Part shown: positions 7,637-15,879 of the stretch, piece after piece
Layout: each line of letters begins with the position of its first letter
How positions within the stretch are numbered: position 1 is the first letter of the stretch
Assembly: GCF_014779595.1 (NCBI RefSeq)
Contig: NZ_JACXZT010000003.1
Span: 62,001 to 126,000, forward strand
Direction of reading: 5' to 3'
DNA: 64,000 nucleotides
Origin: Halomonas sp. ML-15
GTDB taxonomy: Bacteria > Pseudomonadota > Gammaproteobacteria > Pseudomonadales > Halomonadaceae
Notes under the pieces: model-generated
Told to the model about the DNA's origin: nothing
Seen by the model: only the letters and a program-made list of their open reading frames with translations
Database searches by the model: none
Translations under genes and position numbers: made by a program

Positions 7637-9823
7637 ATGGAAATCAAGGTCAACTATCTCGACAACCTCCGCCTGGAGGCCAAGTTCGACGACTTCACGG
7701 TCATCTCCGACCAGCCCATCCGCTACAAGGGTGACGGCTCGGCGCCGGGGCCGTTCGACTACTTCCTGGCCTCCTCGGCGATGTGCGCAGCGTACTTCGT
7801 GAAGGTGTACTGCAACACCCGGGGCATCCCCACCGAGAATATCCGGCTGTCGCAGAACAACATCGTCGATCCGGAGAACCGCTACAACCAGATCTTCAAG
7901 ATTCAAGTCGAGCTGCCGGAGGATATCTCCGACAAGGACCGCCAGGGCATCCTGCGCTCCATCGACCGCTGCACGGTCAAGAAGGTGGTGCAGACCGGCC
8001 CCGAGTTTCAGATCGAGACCGTCGAGAATATCGATGAGGACGCCCAGGCCCTGCTGATGGGCGCACCGGAGGGCGAGGGTAGCACCTGGATCGAGGGCAA
8101 GGACCTGCCGCTCGAGCAGACCATTGCCAACATGAGCGCGATCCTGGCCGACCTCGGCATGAAGATCGAGATCGCCTCGTGGCGCAATATCGTGCCCCAC
8201 GTGTGGTCGCTGCATATTCGCGATGCCGCCTCACCGGCGTGCTTCACCAACGGCAAGGGCGCCACCAAGGAGAGTGCGCTGTGCTCGGCGCTGGGTGAGT
8301 TTATCGAGCGCCTCAGCTGCAACTTCTTCTACAACGACCAGTTCTTCGGCGAGGAGATCGCGGGCAGCGCCTTCGTCCACTACCCCAATGAGGAGTGGTT
8401 TCAGCCGGGGCCCAACGATGAGCTGCCGGAAGGCATCCTCGATGACCACTGTCGGGCGATCTTCGACCCGGACGGTGAGCTGCGCGGCTCTAATCTGATC
8501 GATACCAACTCCGGCAAGATAGCGCGAGGCATCGTATCGCTGCCGTTCGTGCGCCGCTCCGATGGCGAGACGGTGTACTTTCCCTCCAACCTGATCGAGA
8601 ACCTCTACCTCAGCAACGGCATGAGTGCCGGCAACACCCTGCATGAGGCGCAGGTGCAGTGCCTCTCGGAGATATTCGAGCGGGCGGTGAAGCGTGAGAT
8701 CATCGAGCAGGAGATGGTGCTGCCCGACGTGCCTGAAGAGGTGCTGGCACGCTACCCGGCGATTACCGAGGGTATCAAGGCGCTGGAGAAGCAGGGCTTC
8801 CCGGTACTGGTCAAGGATGCCTCGCTGGGCGGCCAGTACCCGGTGATGTGCGTGACCCTGATGAATCCGCGCACTGGTGGCGTGTTCGCCTCCTTCGGCG
8901 CCCACCCCAGCTTCGAAGTGGCGCTGGAGCGCAGCCTCACTGAGCTGTTGCAGGGACGCAGCTTCGAGGGGCTCAACGACTTTATGCCGCCGACCTTCAA
9001 CTCCCTGGCAGTGTCCGAGCCGAACAACTTCGTCGAGCACTTTATCGACTCCTCGGGGCTGATCTCCTGGCGCTTCTTCAGCAGCAAGAGCGACGTCGAG
9101 TTCGTCGACTGGGACTTCTCCGGCAGCAACGCCGAGGAGGCCGCCTCGCTGTTCGGCATTCTCGAGGAGATGGGGCTTGAGGCCTACATGGCGGTGCACG
9201 AGGACCTGGGTGCGCCGGTGTGTCGCATCCTGGTGCCGGGTTACTCCGAGGTCTACCCGGTGGAGGATCTGGTGTGGGACAACACCAACATGGCGCTGCT
9301 GTTCCGCGAGGATATCCTCAACCTCCACGCCCTAGATGACGACCAACTGGCCGCACTGCTCGAGCGCTTGGAGGAGACTCAGCTCGACGAGCACATGGAT
9401 ATCATCACCCTGATCGGTATCGAGTTCGACGAAAATACCGTGTGGGGCCAACTGACCATCCTCGAGCTGAAGCTGCTGATCCACTTGGCGCTGGGCCAGC
9501 ACGAGGAGGCGCTGGAACGGGTGCAGATGTTTCTGCAGTACAACGACAACAGCGTCGCGCGTGGGCTCTTCTACCAGGCGGTGCAGGCGGTCCTCGAAAT
9601 CGCCCTGGATGATGAACTGGAGCTCGACGATTACCGCTACAACCTCTCGCGGATGTTCGGTGACGAGACCATGACCGCGGTGATCGGCTCGGTGGACGGC
9701 ACGCTGCGCTTCCACGGCCTGACACCCACCAGCATGCAGCTGGAAGGCCTGGAGAAGCACCAGCGGCTAATCGAGAGCTACAAGAAGCTGCATGCCCACC
9801 GCGCCGCTCAGGCTGGCGTCTAA
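7637..9823 (+). CDS. ycaO: OsmC-YcaO fusion protein
   Basis: The 728-residue protein joins an OsmC-like domain (about 1-140; Cys in SSAMCAAYFV and DRCTVKK) to a YcaO domain (about 180-560) and a helical, TPR-like C-terminal third. YcaO nucleotide-binding motifs are visible as SALGEFIERLSCNFF and QCLSEIFERAVKREI. There is no azoline-synthetase partner nearby and no proline-rich C-terminal tail, so it belongs to the E. coli YcaO group, reported to help RimO modify ribosomal protein S12, rather than to a peptide-natural-product pathway. The ATG at 7637 is chosen because OsmC similarity begins there. Confidence 0.88.
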   Translation: MEIKVNYLDNLRLEAKFDDFTVISDQPIRYKGDGSAPGPFDYFLASSAMCAAYFVKVYCNTRGIPTENIRLSQNNIVDPENRYNQIFKIQVELPEDISDKDRQGILRSIDRCTVKKVVQTGPEFQIETVENIDEDAQALLMGAPEGEGSTWIEGKDLPLEQTIANMSAILADLGMKIEIASWRNIVPHVWSLHIRDAASPACFTNGKGATKESALCSALGEFIERLSCNFFYNDQFFGEEIAGSAFVHYPNEEWFQPGPNDELPEGILDDHCRAIFDPDGELRGSNLIDTNSGKIARGIVSLPFVRRSDGETVYFPSNLIENLYLSNGMSAGNTLHEAQVQCLSEIFERAVKREIIEQEMVLPDVPEEVLARYPAITEGIKALEKQGFPVLVKDASLGGQYPVMCVTLMNPRTGGVFASFGAHPSFEVALERSLTELLQGRSFEGLNDFMPPTFNSLAVSEPNNFVEHFIDSSGLISWRFFSSKSDVEFVDWDFSGSNAEEAASLFGILEEMGLEAYMAVHEDLGAPVCRILVPGYSEVYPVEDLVWDNTNMALLFREDILNLHALDDDQLAALLERLEETQLDEHMDIITLIGIEFDENTVWGQLTILELKLLIHLALGQHEEALERVQMFLQYNDNSVARGLFYQAVQAVLEIALDDELELDDYRYNLSRMFGDETMTAVIGSVDGTLRFHGLTPTSMQLEGLEKHQRLIESYKKLHAHRAAQAGV

Positions 9824-9835
9824 GCTAGCGCATGC

Positions 9836-9901
9836 CGCGGCGGCCAGACCTACGTCAAGGCCCACGCCGACCAGATGGCGTATTACGCAGCGGCAGATTG
9901 A
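9836..9901 (+). pseudogene. Possible C-terminal gene remnant
   Basis: Just after the ycaO stop, a plus frame reads GGQTYVKAHADQMAYYAAAD and then a TGA. It has no start codon and looks like the tail of a lost gene. The parent family was not recognised. Confidence 0.2.
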
Positions 9902-9920
9902 GCGGTCGCGGGCTATCGCG

Positions 9921-11450
9921 TCAACCGAGAACACTTTTTTTACGGCGCTGAGCCTTGTCGTCGTACATGCGGTTGTCCGCCAGGGTCAGCACCTCTTGTG
10001 CGGGCACTTCGCTGGAGCTGGCGCTTCCCAGGCTCAAACGCAGCGTCACCGTCACCTCCTCACCATTGGCGGTGGTGAGAATACATTTCAGGCCCTCCAG
10101 GTGCGTCCTGATCAGCGTGGCCACGCGCTCTGGGGCCGATAGGTCGGCGGAGGGGAACAGGATGACGAATTCGTCACCGCCATAGCGAGCCAGGATATCG
10201 TCTTCCCGACACTGCGCCATCAGGCGCTCGGCAACCGCAGTAATGAGCTGGTCGCCGACCACGTGGCCGTGTTTGTCGTTCACTTCCTTGAGCCCGTCGA
10301 CGTCCATCATCAGGATGGCAAAATCCAGCCCTGGCTGCTGTGTCCTGCCTTGGATACTCTGCTGGAGTGCCGACTCGAAGAAGCCACGGTTGTAGAGCCC
10401 TGTGAGCCCGTCGCGCTCAGCTGCTTTCTGTAGGGCCAGGTGAAGCAGTTTGTTCTCGGTCGCCGCTGCCAACTGGTCGACGAACAGCGTCAGCATCCTC
10501 TCCAGGGCGCCGTCCAGCTTGGGCGCACGAATCACCAGCCAGCCCTCGTATAGGCTGAGGCGCCCCGCCATGGAGGTGGCATAGAGCTGTTCGCCATCTG
10601 TTTTTTCGCTCAGTTTGACGGTGCTGGTATTCTGCTCATGCAGTGTCGACAGCCTGCTACGCAGGTGACGCTCATCCTCCTCGCTCAGACGCAGCCCGGC
10701 GACAGCTGCATAGCGCGTGACGTCGGGGCGCTGTCGCTCCTGGAGAAATACGGCAAACCCATATTCCGGAAAGTCTGCATGCAGATGCATCAAGGAGTCA
10801 TTGAGCAGGGTGCTGATGTTGGGGGCCCGGTTGGCCACCATGCCAAGCTCGAGTAGCGCGTGAAAGACGCGGTTCTTGTATTTGATTTCTTTAATGCTGC
10901 GACCGATCTTGCGGTTTTGTCCGTACATCACCTGGGCAATGGCCAACATGTAGATCACCGCCCCGGTCACCTGATACACGTCCACCCCAATGCTGACGTA
11001 CGGGCGAAACTCGAATCCCGTCAATACGCCCCAACCCACCGCCCCGCTGATGAACAGTGCGGCCGAGGCGGCCATCCGTCGCGGGCCGCCAACGACCATG
11101 TTGTTCATGAAGCAGGCAAGGCCGATGGACAGCATGGCAAAGAGGTAATAATCCAGCACGGCGCACCACGCGCCGAATACCAGGCTGTCGAAATAGAGAT
11201 TTCTGAACTCGGCGCGTTTGGAGTCTTGCGCCAGGGTGGCGTGCACGAAGGCGACCGCCGGCCACAGTAATAGAAGCAGGGCCGGCAGAATCAGCGACCA
11301 GCCGCTGTCCTCCGCCAGCGCGATCCATACCGTGAGCCCGAAGGTATGGCAAAACGCAAAGGTGCGCGGGGCCAAGGTTGCCAGCGCAAGCCGGTGTGGG
11401 CGCTTGAAGGGGAGCTCGGCCCGTGATGAGGATGACTTGGTATCTACCAT
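9921..11450 (-). CDS. Membrane-bound diguanylate cyclase (MASE2-like and GGDEF)
   Basis: The 509-residue protein should make cyclic di-GMP. The N-terminus (about 20-175) has several membrane helices in a MASE2-like arrangement. A GAF-like linker follows (about 190-340), then a GGDEF domain entered through AAERDGLTGLYNRGFFE. The active-site motif is intact as RYGGDEF (about 422-428). An inhibitory I-site REDD lies five residues before it, so feedback inhibition by c-di-GMP is expected. No EAL domain is present. It is a single gene, convergent with the ycaO gene. Confidence 0.9.
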   Translation of the reverse strand: MVDTKSSSSRAELPFKRPHRLALATLAPRTFAFCHTFGLTVWIALAEDSGWSLILPALLLLLWPAVAFVHATLAQDSKRAEFRNLYFDSLVFGAWCAVLDYYLFAMLSIGLACFMNNMVVGGPRRMAASAALFISGAVGWGVLTGFEFRPYVSIGVDVYQVTGAVIYMLAIAQVMYGQNRKIGRSIKEIKYKNRVFHALLELGMVANRAPNISTLLNDSLMHLHADFPEYGFAVFLQERQRPDVTRYAAVAGLRLSEEDERHLRSRLSTLHEQNTSTVKLSEKTDGEQLYATSMAGRLSLYEGWLVIRAPKLDGALERMLTLFVDQLAAATENKLLHLALQKAAERDGLTGLYNRGFFESALQQSIQGRTQQPGLDFAILMMDVDGLKEVNDKHGHVVGDQLITAVAERLMAQCREDDILARYGGDEFVILFPSADLSAPERVATLIRTHLEGLKCILTTANGEEVTVTLRLSLGSASSSEVPAQEVLTLADNRMYDDKAQRRKKSVLG

Positions 11451-11515
11451 GCCGCCAGACTCTCCTTTATCTTCTTATACAGGCAAGGTGTCACTGGCTC
11501 GTCTGGTGCGACGCC

Positions 11516-12016
11516 TTAGCGAGCGTCAAGTGTCTCGATGCTGGCGATCTCCAACCGAAAGCCACCATCGCAGCGGTCAGCAATCAGCAGGCCGACCTGC
11601 TGGATAGCGTCTGGGGCGAGCGCTGGCGCATTTTCCAGCAGGCGACCACGGCGTACCGCCTCGAAAGCGTGCCAGGGCCGGGCGATACGCTGCCACTCTC
11701 CCGCTGGGGGCTGAAACACGCCACGGTAGGTGGCGCCATCGCTCAGCTGATCGCTATACAGGCGCAGTTGGTACTGGCGTCCGTCACCGCGCACTGCAAC
11801 GATGACGCCTGGGTAGGCAGAAAGCCTCATAGGCTCGTGCCCGCGTCGTACTGAGGCGAAGCCGCCGCCGTTGGTCAGCGAGAGCTTTCCCGAGAAGACG
11901 CCGATAGCCCCCTCTGAGTAAATGGTGCCATGAGAGACACCACCCATGACGTCGTCGTTGATGGCACGCCAGCGGGTGATTTCTTCACTGGCGCTGAAAT
12001 CGATCAGTGTTGGCAT
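11516..12016 (-). CDS. CIA30-family protein
   Basis: The 166-residue protein resembles the NADH:ubiquinone oxidoreductase intermediate-associated protein 30 (CIA30) family, a beta-sandwich with carbohydrate-binding-like topology. Diagnostic stretches are RWRAINDDVMGGVSHG at the start, FSGKLSLTNGGGFASVR, and GLLIADRCDGGFRLEI near the end. The ATG at 12016 is chosen because the domain begins at MPTLIDFSA. Bacterial members are of unknown function and not necessarily linked to complex I. Confidence 0.8.
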   Translation of the reverse strand: MPTLIDFSASEEITRWRAINDDVMGGVSHGTIYSEGAIGVFSGKLSLTNGGGFASVRRGHEPMRLSAYPGVIVAVRGDGRQYQLRLYSDQLSDGATYRGVFQPPAGEWQRIARPWHAFEAVRRGRLLENAPALAPDAIQQVGLLIADRCDGGFRLEIASIETLDAR

Positions 12017-12461
12017 GTCTTGCACGTCTCCTTCGCCCGGCACAGAAGGGCTTGTTGCTACACTTGCTGATGCTGAGCGCCGCATTCCCCGCCGAAGCCC
12101 ACAATAGCCCCAGCTTGCGACGCTCCTTGGCAATGAGCAAGCGGTTCGCATCGAGGGCATTGCCAAGTGCCATGAGTAATCCATGCCCTGGAGGATGCCA
12201 GAGTGAGAATTGCTCTTAACACAGAGCTCGGCTACGGTAATCATAAAGGGCCACATAAGAGTTACGTTGGCAGTGCGTAGCCAGCCTATATTCGAGACCC
12301 TTCCGGCCATGAAGGGATGTTAGGTCATGAGATTGAAAGAGTAGAGCCGGCGGAGATGCAGCGACGCTACGACGCCATGTTTTGATAATCATCACGTAAA
12401 ATCTACACCGCAGACAGTACGAATTAATTCAAGATTTATGCACCTTTAGAATGAGGGTAAT
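12017..12461. other. Intergenic stretch with possible gene remnants
   Basis: No intact gene is supported in these 445 bases. A plus-strand 22-codon tail (12317-12385, MLGHEIERVEPAEMQRRYDAMF) and a minus-strand frame around 12000-12170 (ALDANRLLIAKERRKLGLL) look protein-like but are short and lack good starts. They may be scars of lost genes at the edge of the accessory block. Confidence 0.3.
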
Positions 12462-12878
12462 ATGCAGCCTAGAATCAGCATGATTACATTGGGTGTTCGG
12501 GACCTCGCGAAGTCGATAGCTTTCTATGAGAAAGGCCTTGGATTCCCACGCATGGATTCTCCACCGGAGGTTGCCTTCTTCACCTTGAATGGAACATGGC
12601 TCGGCCTATTTAGCAGGAACGCGTTGGCTGAAGATGCGAACATCTCTTCCGAGGGGGCGGGCTTCAACGCATTTAGCCTGGCCCATAATGTTGCATCGGA
12701 AGCAGAAGTCGATGCGGTGGTAGCACAAGCCGTTAAGGCAGGTGCCACGCTGGAAAAAAAGCCTGAGAAGGTTTTCTGGGGTGGGTATAGTGGCTATTTC
12801 ACCGATCCGGATGGTCATCTATGGGAGGTGGCGCACAATCCGCATTTCTGGGTGGGACCAAGTGATGCCGGTGCATAG
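12462..12878 (+). CDS. VOC-superfamily protein, glyoxalase-like
   Basis: The 138-residue protein has both VOC modules: ITLGVRDLAKSIAFYEKGLGF at the start, and FWGGYSGYFTDPDGHLWEVAHNP at the end, which carries the usual acidic ligand in DGHLWE. It is close to the uncharacterised bacterial lactoylglutathione-lyase-related group. It opens a run of six plus-strand genes (12.4-15.7 kb) that are AT-richer than the flanks. Confidence 0.8.
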   Translation: MQPRISMITLGVRDLAKSIAFYEKGLGFPRMDSPPEVAFFTLNGTWLGLFSRNALAEDANISSEGAGFNAFSLAHNVASEAEVDAVVAQAVKAGATLEKKPEKVFWGGYSGYFTDPDGHLWEVAHNPHFWVGPSDAGA

Positions 12879-12970
12879 CCAGTCGCTCAAGTTCATCGGG
12901 CCATGCTGCGGTTCTGCCGGGTGCGCTTACACTCGTCGCTCAGCTAATTCCTTCCCAAAGGAGTACAGGT

Positions 12971-13462
12971 TTGTCGTTTAAACCAGTCGCCATCCGACGA
13001 GGGCGTTGCTCCGATCTCGCAACGCTGCTGGAAGTTCGCAATTGCTCTGCATACTATGGCTGTGGTGCAGCCTACTCATCAGTGCAACTATCAGCATGGC
13101 TGGCACGCCCACTTCCAGAAAAAATGCTGGATCTTCTTAGTCGTGGCTGTGTCTATGTGGCAGAATCATCTGGCGAAATTGTCGGCTACAGTGCGCTGGA
13201 TCCCGATGCTAATGAAATTGAAGCCGTCTTCGTGCTCCCATCTTTTTCGGGGCTTGGCGTTGGAGGCATGCTATTGCATAGTGCTGAGAAGCTTGCTATT
13301 AAGCAAGGCCTCTCGTCTTTGAGTCTATCTGCCTCATTAAATGCCGTGCCTTTTTATCGCAGTGCGGGTTATGTGTCGACCTCGCAGGGTAGACAGTCCC
13401 TCAATAAAGAGATTTTTCTTGAGTATGAATGCATGGAGAAAGTATTGTGCGACGCCAGCTGA
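12971..13462 (+). CDS. GNAT-family N-acetyltransferase (TTG start)
   Basis: The 163-residue protein has the GNAT core: VYVAESSGEIVGYSAL, then VLPSFSGLGVGGMLLHSAE, which holds the acetyl-CoA pyrophosphate loop (GLGVGG), then SLNAVPFYRSAGYV. The TTG start at 12971 is supported by AAAGGAG eight bases upstream and by the GNAT N-terminus beginning there. The substrate is unknown. It is an accessory-block gene with lower GC than the flanks. Confidence 0.78.
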   Translation: MSFKPVAIRRGRCSDLATLLEVRNCSAYYGCGAAYSSVQLSAWLARPLPEKMLDLLSRGCVYVAESSGEIVGYSALDPDANEIEAVFVLPSFSGLGVGGMLLHSAEKLAIKQGLSSLSLSASLNAVPFYRSAGYVSTSQGRQSLNKEIFLEYECMEKVLCDAS

Positions 13463-13535
13463 CCATGCATTCTAGTGGAAAGGGTAGATCGCTCAATTTT
13501 TCATTAGAAAATTAGTTCAAAGCCGAGGAGGCAGA

Positions 13536-14030
13536 GTGAATATTCGTCATGTAGTCGAAGACGACTTCGTAGAGATAACGGAGATACTCAACCACTATAT
13601 CCTTCATAGCGATGCTCGTTATTTTGAGCCAGCTCCAGTGCCATTGGGTGGCAGGCAGGAATGGCTAAATACTTTCAACCAAGAGACACCGTATCAAATG
13701 CTCGTGGCAGAAAGTGATGCAGACGTCTTGGGTTTCTGCTGTTCACAGAAATATAGGCCCGAAGCAGCATTTAATAGAACAGTTGAAGTCAGCGTATATG
13801 TTTCACCTAAGTCGGCGTCGGGGGGTGTTGGAACAAAGCTGTATGATGAGCTGTTTACATTATTGAAAAAGTTTCAGCTTCATAGAGCACTTGCTGGAGT
13901 GGCGCTCCCTAATGAAGCTTCGCTTGCGCTGCATCAAAAATTCGGTTTCACAGAGGTGGGTACATTTGACGAGTACGGAGTGAAGGAAGGAAAATATATT
14001 AGTTCTACATGGATGCAAAAAAAGCTGTAG
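13536..14030 (+). CDS. GNAT-family N-acetyltransferase, phosphinothricin-acetyltransferase-like (GTG start)
   Basis: The 164-residue protein follows the PAT subgroup of GNATs: ITEILNHYILHSDARYF, then GRQEWLNTF, then VEVSVYVSPKSASGGVGTKLYDEL with the CoA loop, then LPNEASLALHQKFGFTEVG. PAT-like enzymes acetylate amino acid analogues such as phosphinothricin or methionine sulfoximine, but this copy is divergent in the loop (SASGGVG) and the substrate is not predictable. The GTG at 13536 follows GAGGAGG. AT-rich codon use suggests transfer. Confidence 0.78.
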   Translation: MNIRHVVEDDFVEITEILNHYILHSDARYFEPAPVPLGGRQEWLNTFNQETPYQMLVAESDADVLGFCCSQKYRPEAAFNRTVEVSVYVSPKSASGGVGTKLYDELFTLLKKFQLHRALAGVALPNEASLALHQKFGFTEVGTFDEYGVKEGKYISSTWMQKKL

Positions 14031-14120
14031 CTCCTCACTGCTAATAGTTGGCCGAGAAGTGAGTTTCAAGCAGGGCTTTTTCTCATGGTGTGTGACAAGT
14101 GAATGCACAAGGAGGTGATG

Positions 14121-14678
14121 GTGAAGATTTTCGAAACGGATAGATTGATGATACGGCCGCTGTCACTTCATGACGTTCCTCAGTTGACGACTATCCTTAG
14201 CGACCCAGAAGTGATGAGGCACTCGATCCGAGGGGTGTGTGATGAGGCCGCTACTCGTGAATTTATAAAGTGGTGTTTAACCTGCTATGACTCGCATGGT
14301 GTGGGGCCATGGGCCCTAATTGATAAGACAGATTCTGCGCTCGTGGGCTTTTGTGGTGTGGGACCAGAAATGGTCGTTGATGTTGAAGAAATCAATCTGG
14401 GCTACCGCCTCGCCACACGTTATTGGAACAAGGGGCTGGCATCCGAGGCGGCACAAGCAGTGCTTGATTACATCTTCAGGAAGGGACAGTACCATTCGGT
14501 GGTCGTAATCATCGAGCCCGACCATATCGCGTCGCTGAGAGTTGCAGAAAAAGCAGGGTTTAGTCAATTCGAAACTCTTGAATTTCATGGTCGCCTGGTG
14601 AGGCTATATCGATTGGCTTCTGAGCAATGGGCTGCACTTCATGGCGATGCCATGCATGTATCAGGAGTGGGTTTTTGA
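14121..14678 (+). CDS. GNAT-family N-acetyltransferase, RimJ/RimL-like
   Basis: The protein of about 185 residues starts KIFETDRLMIRPLSLHDVPQL, typical of RimJ/RimL-type acetyltransferases. It has GVCDEAATREFIKWC, the strand INLGYRLATRYWNKGLASEAAQA with the CoA loop, and ASLRVAEKAGFSQFE. The strong ribosome-binding sequence AAGGAGGTGAT (14109-14119) overlaps the in-frame ATGs at 14103 and 14118, so a GTG start at 14121 is preferred. The ATG at 14103 remains possible. The targets are unknown. Confidence 0.72.
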   Translation: MKIFETDRLMIRPLSLHDVPQLTTILSDPEVMRHSIRGVCDEAATREFIKWCLTCYDSHGVGPWALIDKTDSALVGFCGVGPEMVVDVEEINLGYRLATRYWNKGLASEAAQAVLDYIFRKGQYHSVVVIIEPDHIASLRVAEKAGFSQFETLEFHGRLVRLYRLASEQWAALHGDAMHVSGVGF

Positions 14679-14695
14679 AGCTGACAGGGAAGCAT

Positions 14696-15109
14696 ATGGA
14701 GCCGATTGTTCAAGAAGAGATATCCGGCTGTGGTATCGCCGCGAGTGCCGTTCTCGCAGGTGTCAGTTATGAGAAAGCCAGCAAGAGAGCAAGCGCTCTT
14801 GGTATCCATGCATCAGATATAGCGCTCTGGTCCGATACCCAGTACGTGCGCAGACTATTGCGTGAATTCGGTGTTTCAGTGTCTTCCAAGGAAATTCCAT
14901 TTGAGTCTTGGGAACGGCTTCCAAACAAGGCGCTCTTGGCCATCAGATGGCGTATGGAGATGGGGAAGCCGTTTTGGCATTGGGTCGTGTTTGTCAGAGA
15001 GGGTGGTGAAGCGAAAGTGTTGGATTCCAAGCAATCACTGAAATCGAATATTCGTCGTGATTTCTGGCGCATCAATCCCAAGTGGTATGTTGAGGTTCTC
15101 GGCGAATAG
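14696..15109 (+). CDS. C39-like cysteine peptidase
   Basis: The 137-residue protein has the papain-like order of catalytic residues seen in C39-type peptidases: Gln6 (oxyanion), Cys12 in SGCGIAASAV, His95 in FWHWVVF and Asp110 in KVLDSKQ. There is no transporter domain, double-glycine leader or signal peptide, so it is probably an intracellular or immunity-type single-domain protease. The ATG at 14696 lies 17 bases after the GNAT stop, so the two are probably co-transcribed. The substrate is unknown. Confidence 0.65.
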   Translation: MEPIVQEEISGCGIAASAVLAGVSYEKASKRASALGIHASDIALWSDTQYVRRLLREFGVSVSSKEIPFESWERLPNKALLAIRWRMEMGKPFWHWVVFVREGGEAKVLDSKQSLKSNIRRDFWRINPKWYVEVLGE

Positions 15110-15215
15110 CTTGCACTTTCCTTAAGAAATATAGTATTTTCTTTCTTTGCCAGCGCGACTTGGAGGTCGCTGCTATAAAGGGAAAGAGCATGGCTCTTAA
15201 TTTATGGAGAATATG

Positions 15216-15674
15216 ATGGGTAGCCACTCACTTCACACTGACATCATGATCGACGCGAGGGCTGATCAAGTTTGGAGTGTCTTGTCTGATTTCAATGCTT
15301 ATCCTGATTGGAATCCCTTTATCAGGTCAGTCATCGGGCAGCCGGTGCAAGGGGAGCGGCTGCGCATTGTGGTTCAGCCCAGTGGATCCAAGCCCATGCG
15401 CTTTTCTCCCCAGGTGCTGGTTGCAGAACCTCTGAGAGAACTTCGGTGGCGAGGTCGAATGATTCTGCCTGGCATATTCGATGGAGAACACAGCTTTACA
15501 ATTGAGGCGCTGTCAGACAACAAGGTTCGGTTTGAACAGAGTGAAAAATTCAGCGGCCTTCTGGTGGGGGTGCTACGTACCACCTTGGAGCGTGATACCA
15601 AGCGTGGATTCGAGGAAATGAATCAGGCGCTTAAGGCACGCGTTGAAGCGTCGGTGCATGGTCAAGTTGACTAA
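15216..15674 (+). CDS. SRPBCC/polyketide-cyclase-like ligand-binding protein
   Basis: The protein of about 152 residues has the START/SRPBCC signature: DARADQVWSVLSDFNAYPDWNPF near the start, then PLRELRWRGRMILPGIFDGEH, then the long C-terminal helix RDTKRGFEEMNQALKA. Such proteins enclose a hydrophobic ligand. The GGAGA at 15207-15211 favours the ATG at 15216 over those at 15204 and 15213. It ends the plus-strand accessory run. Confidence 0.78.
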   Translation: MGSHSLHTDIMIDARADQVWSVLSDFNAYPDWNPFIRSVIGQPVQGERLRIVVQPSGSKPMRFSPQVLVAEPLRELRWRGRMILPGIFDGEHSFTIEALSDNKVRFEQSEKFSGLLVGVLRTTLERDTKRGFEEMNQALKARVEASVHGQVD

Positions 15675-15816
15675 CAGCGCCATTCACTTTGCTCTTCACT
15701 CGGGTACGGTTTGAACGCACGAGCTGGGTAATCAGGTAAGGCACAGAGAGCGGCTTAAGGCGTGCAAGCGCAGAGGCGCATTGCACGGTCGCAATCTGTT
15801 ACCCTTGAAGTCCTTT

Positions 15817-15853
15817 AATGCTAAAGCATTAGTGAAGCATGACGGTTGTCATG
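15817..15853. promoter_or_regulatory. Two adjacent perfect palindromes before the giant regulator
   Basis: AATGCT-AA-AGCATT (15817-15830) and CATGAC-GGTT-GTCATG (15838-15853) have centres 22 bp apart, about two helical turns. They sit 27-63 bases before the regulator's ATG, a natural place for an operator of its N-terminal HTH domain or of another regulator. Confidence 0.5.
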
Positions 15854-15879
15854 ACTCGCATGCTGGTGAAAGGACGCCA

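Noticed and set aside
8231-9328. 365-codon minus-strand open frame inside the OsmC-YcaO gene
   Set aside because: A GC-driven shadow of a well-supported gene, with no motifs.
12000-12170. Homology of the minus-strand frame (AKERRKL) to the fabF gene
   Set aside because: Only seven residues match (AKERRKL also occurs in the FabF protein); the surrounding sequence differs, so it is chance.
12879-15215. Integron attC sites between the accessory genes
   Set aside because: Pieces such as CGCTCAAG ... CGCTCAGCTAAT after the first VOC gene recall attC arms, but the RYYYAAC/GTTRRRY cores are missing and the other spacers do not share a fold. There is no integrase gene in the window.
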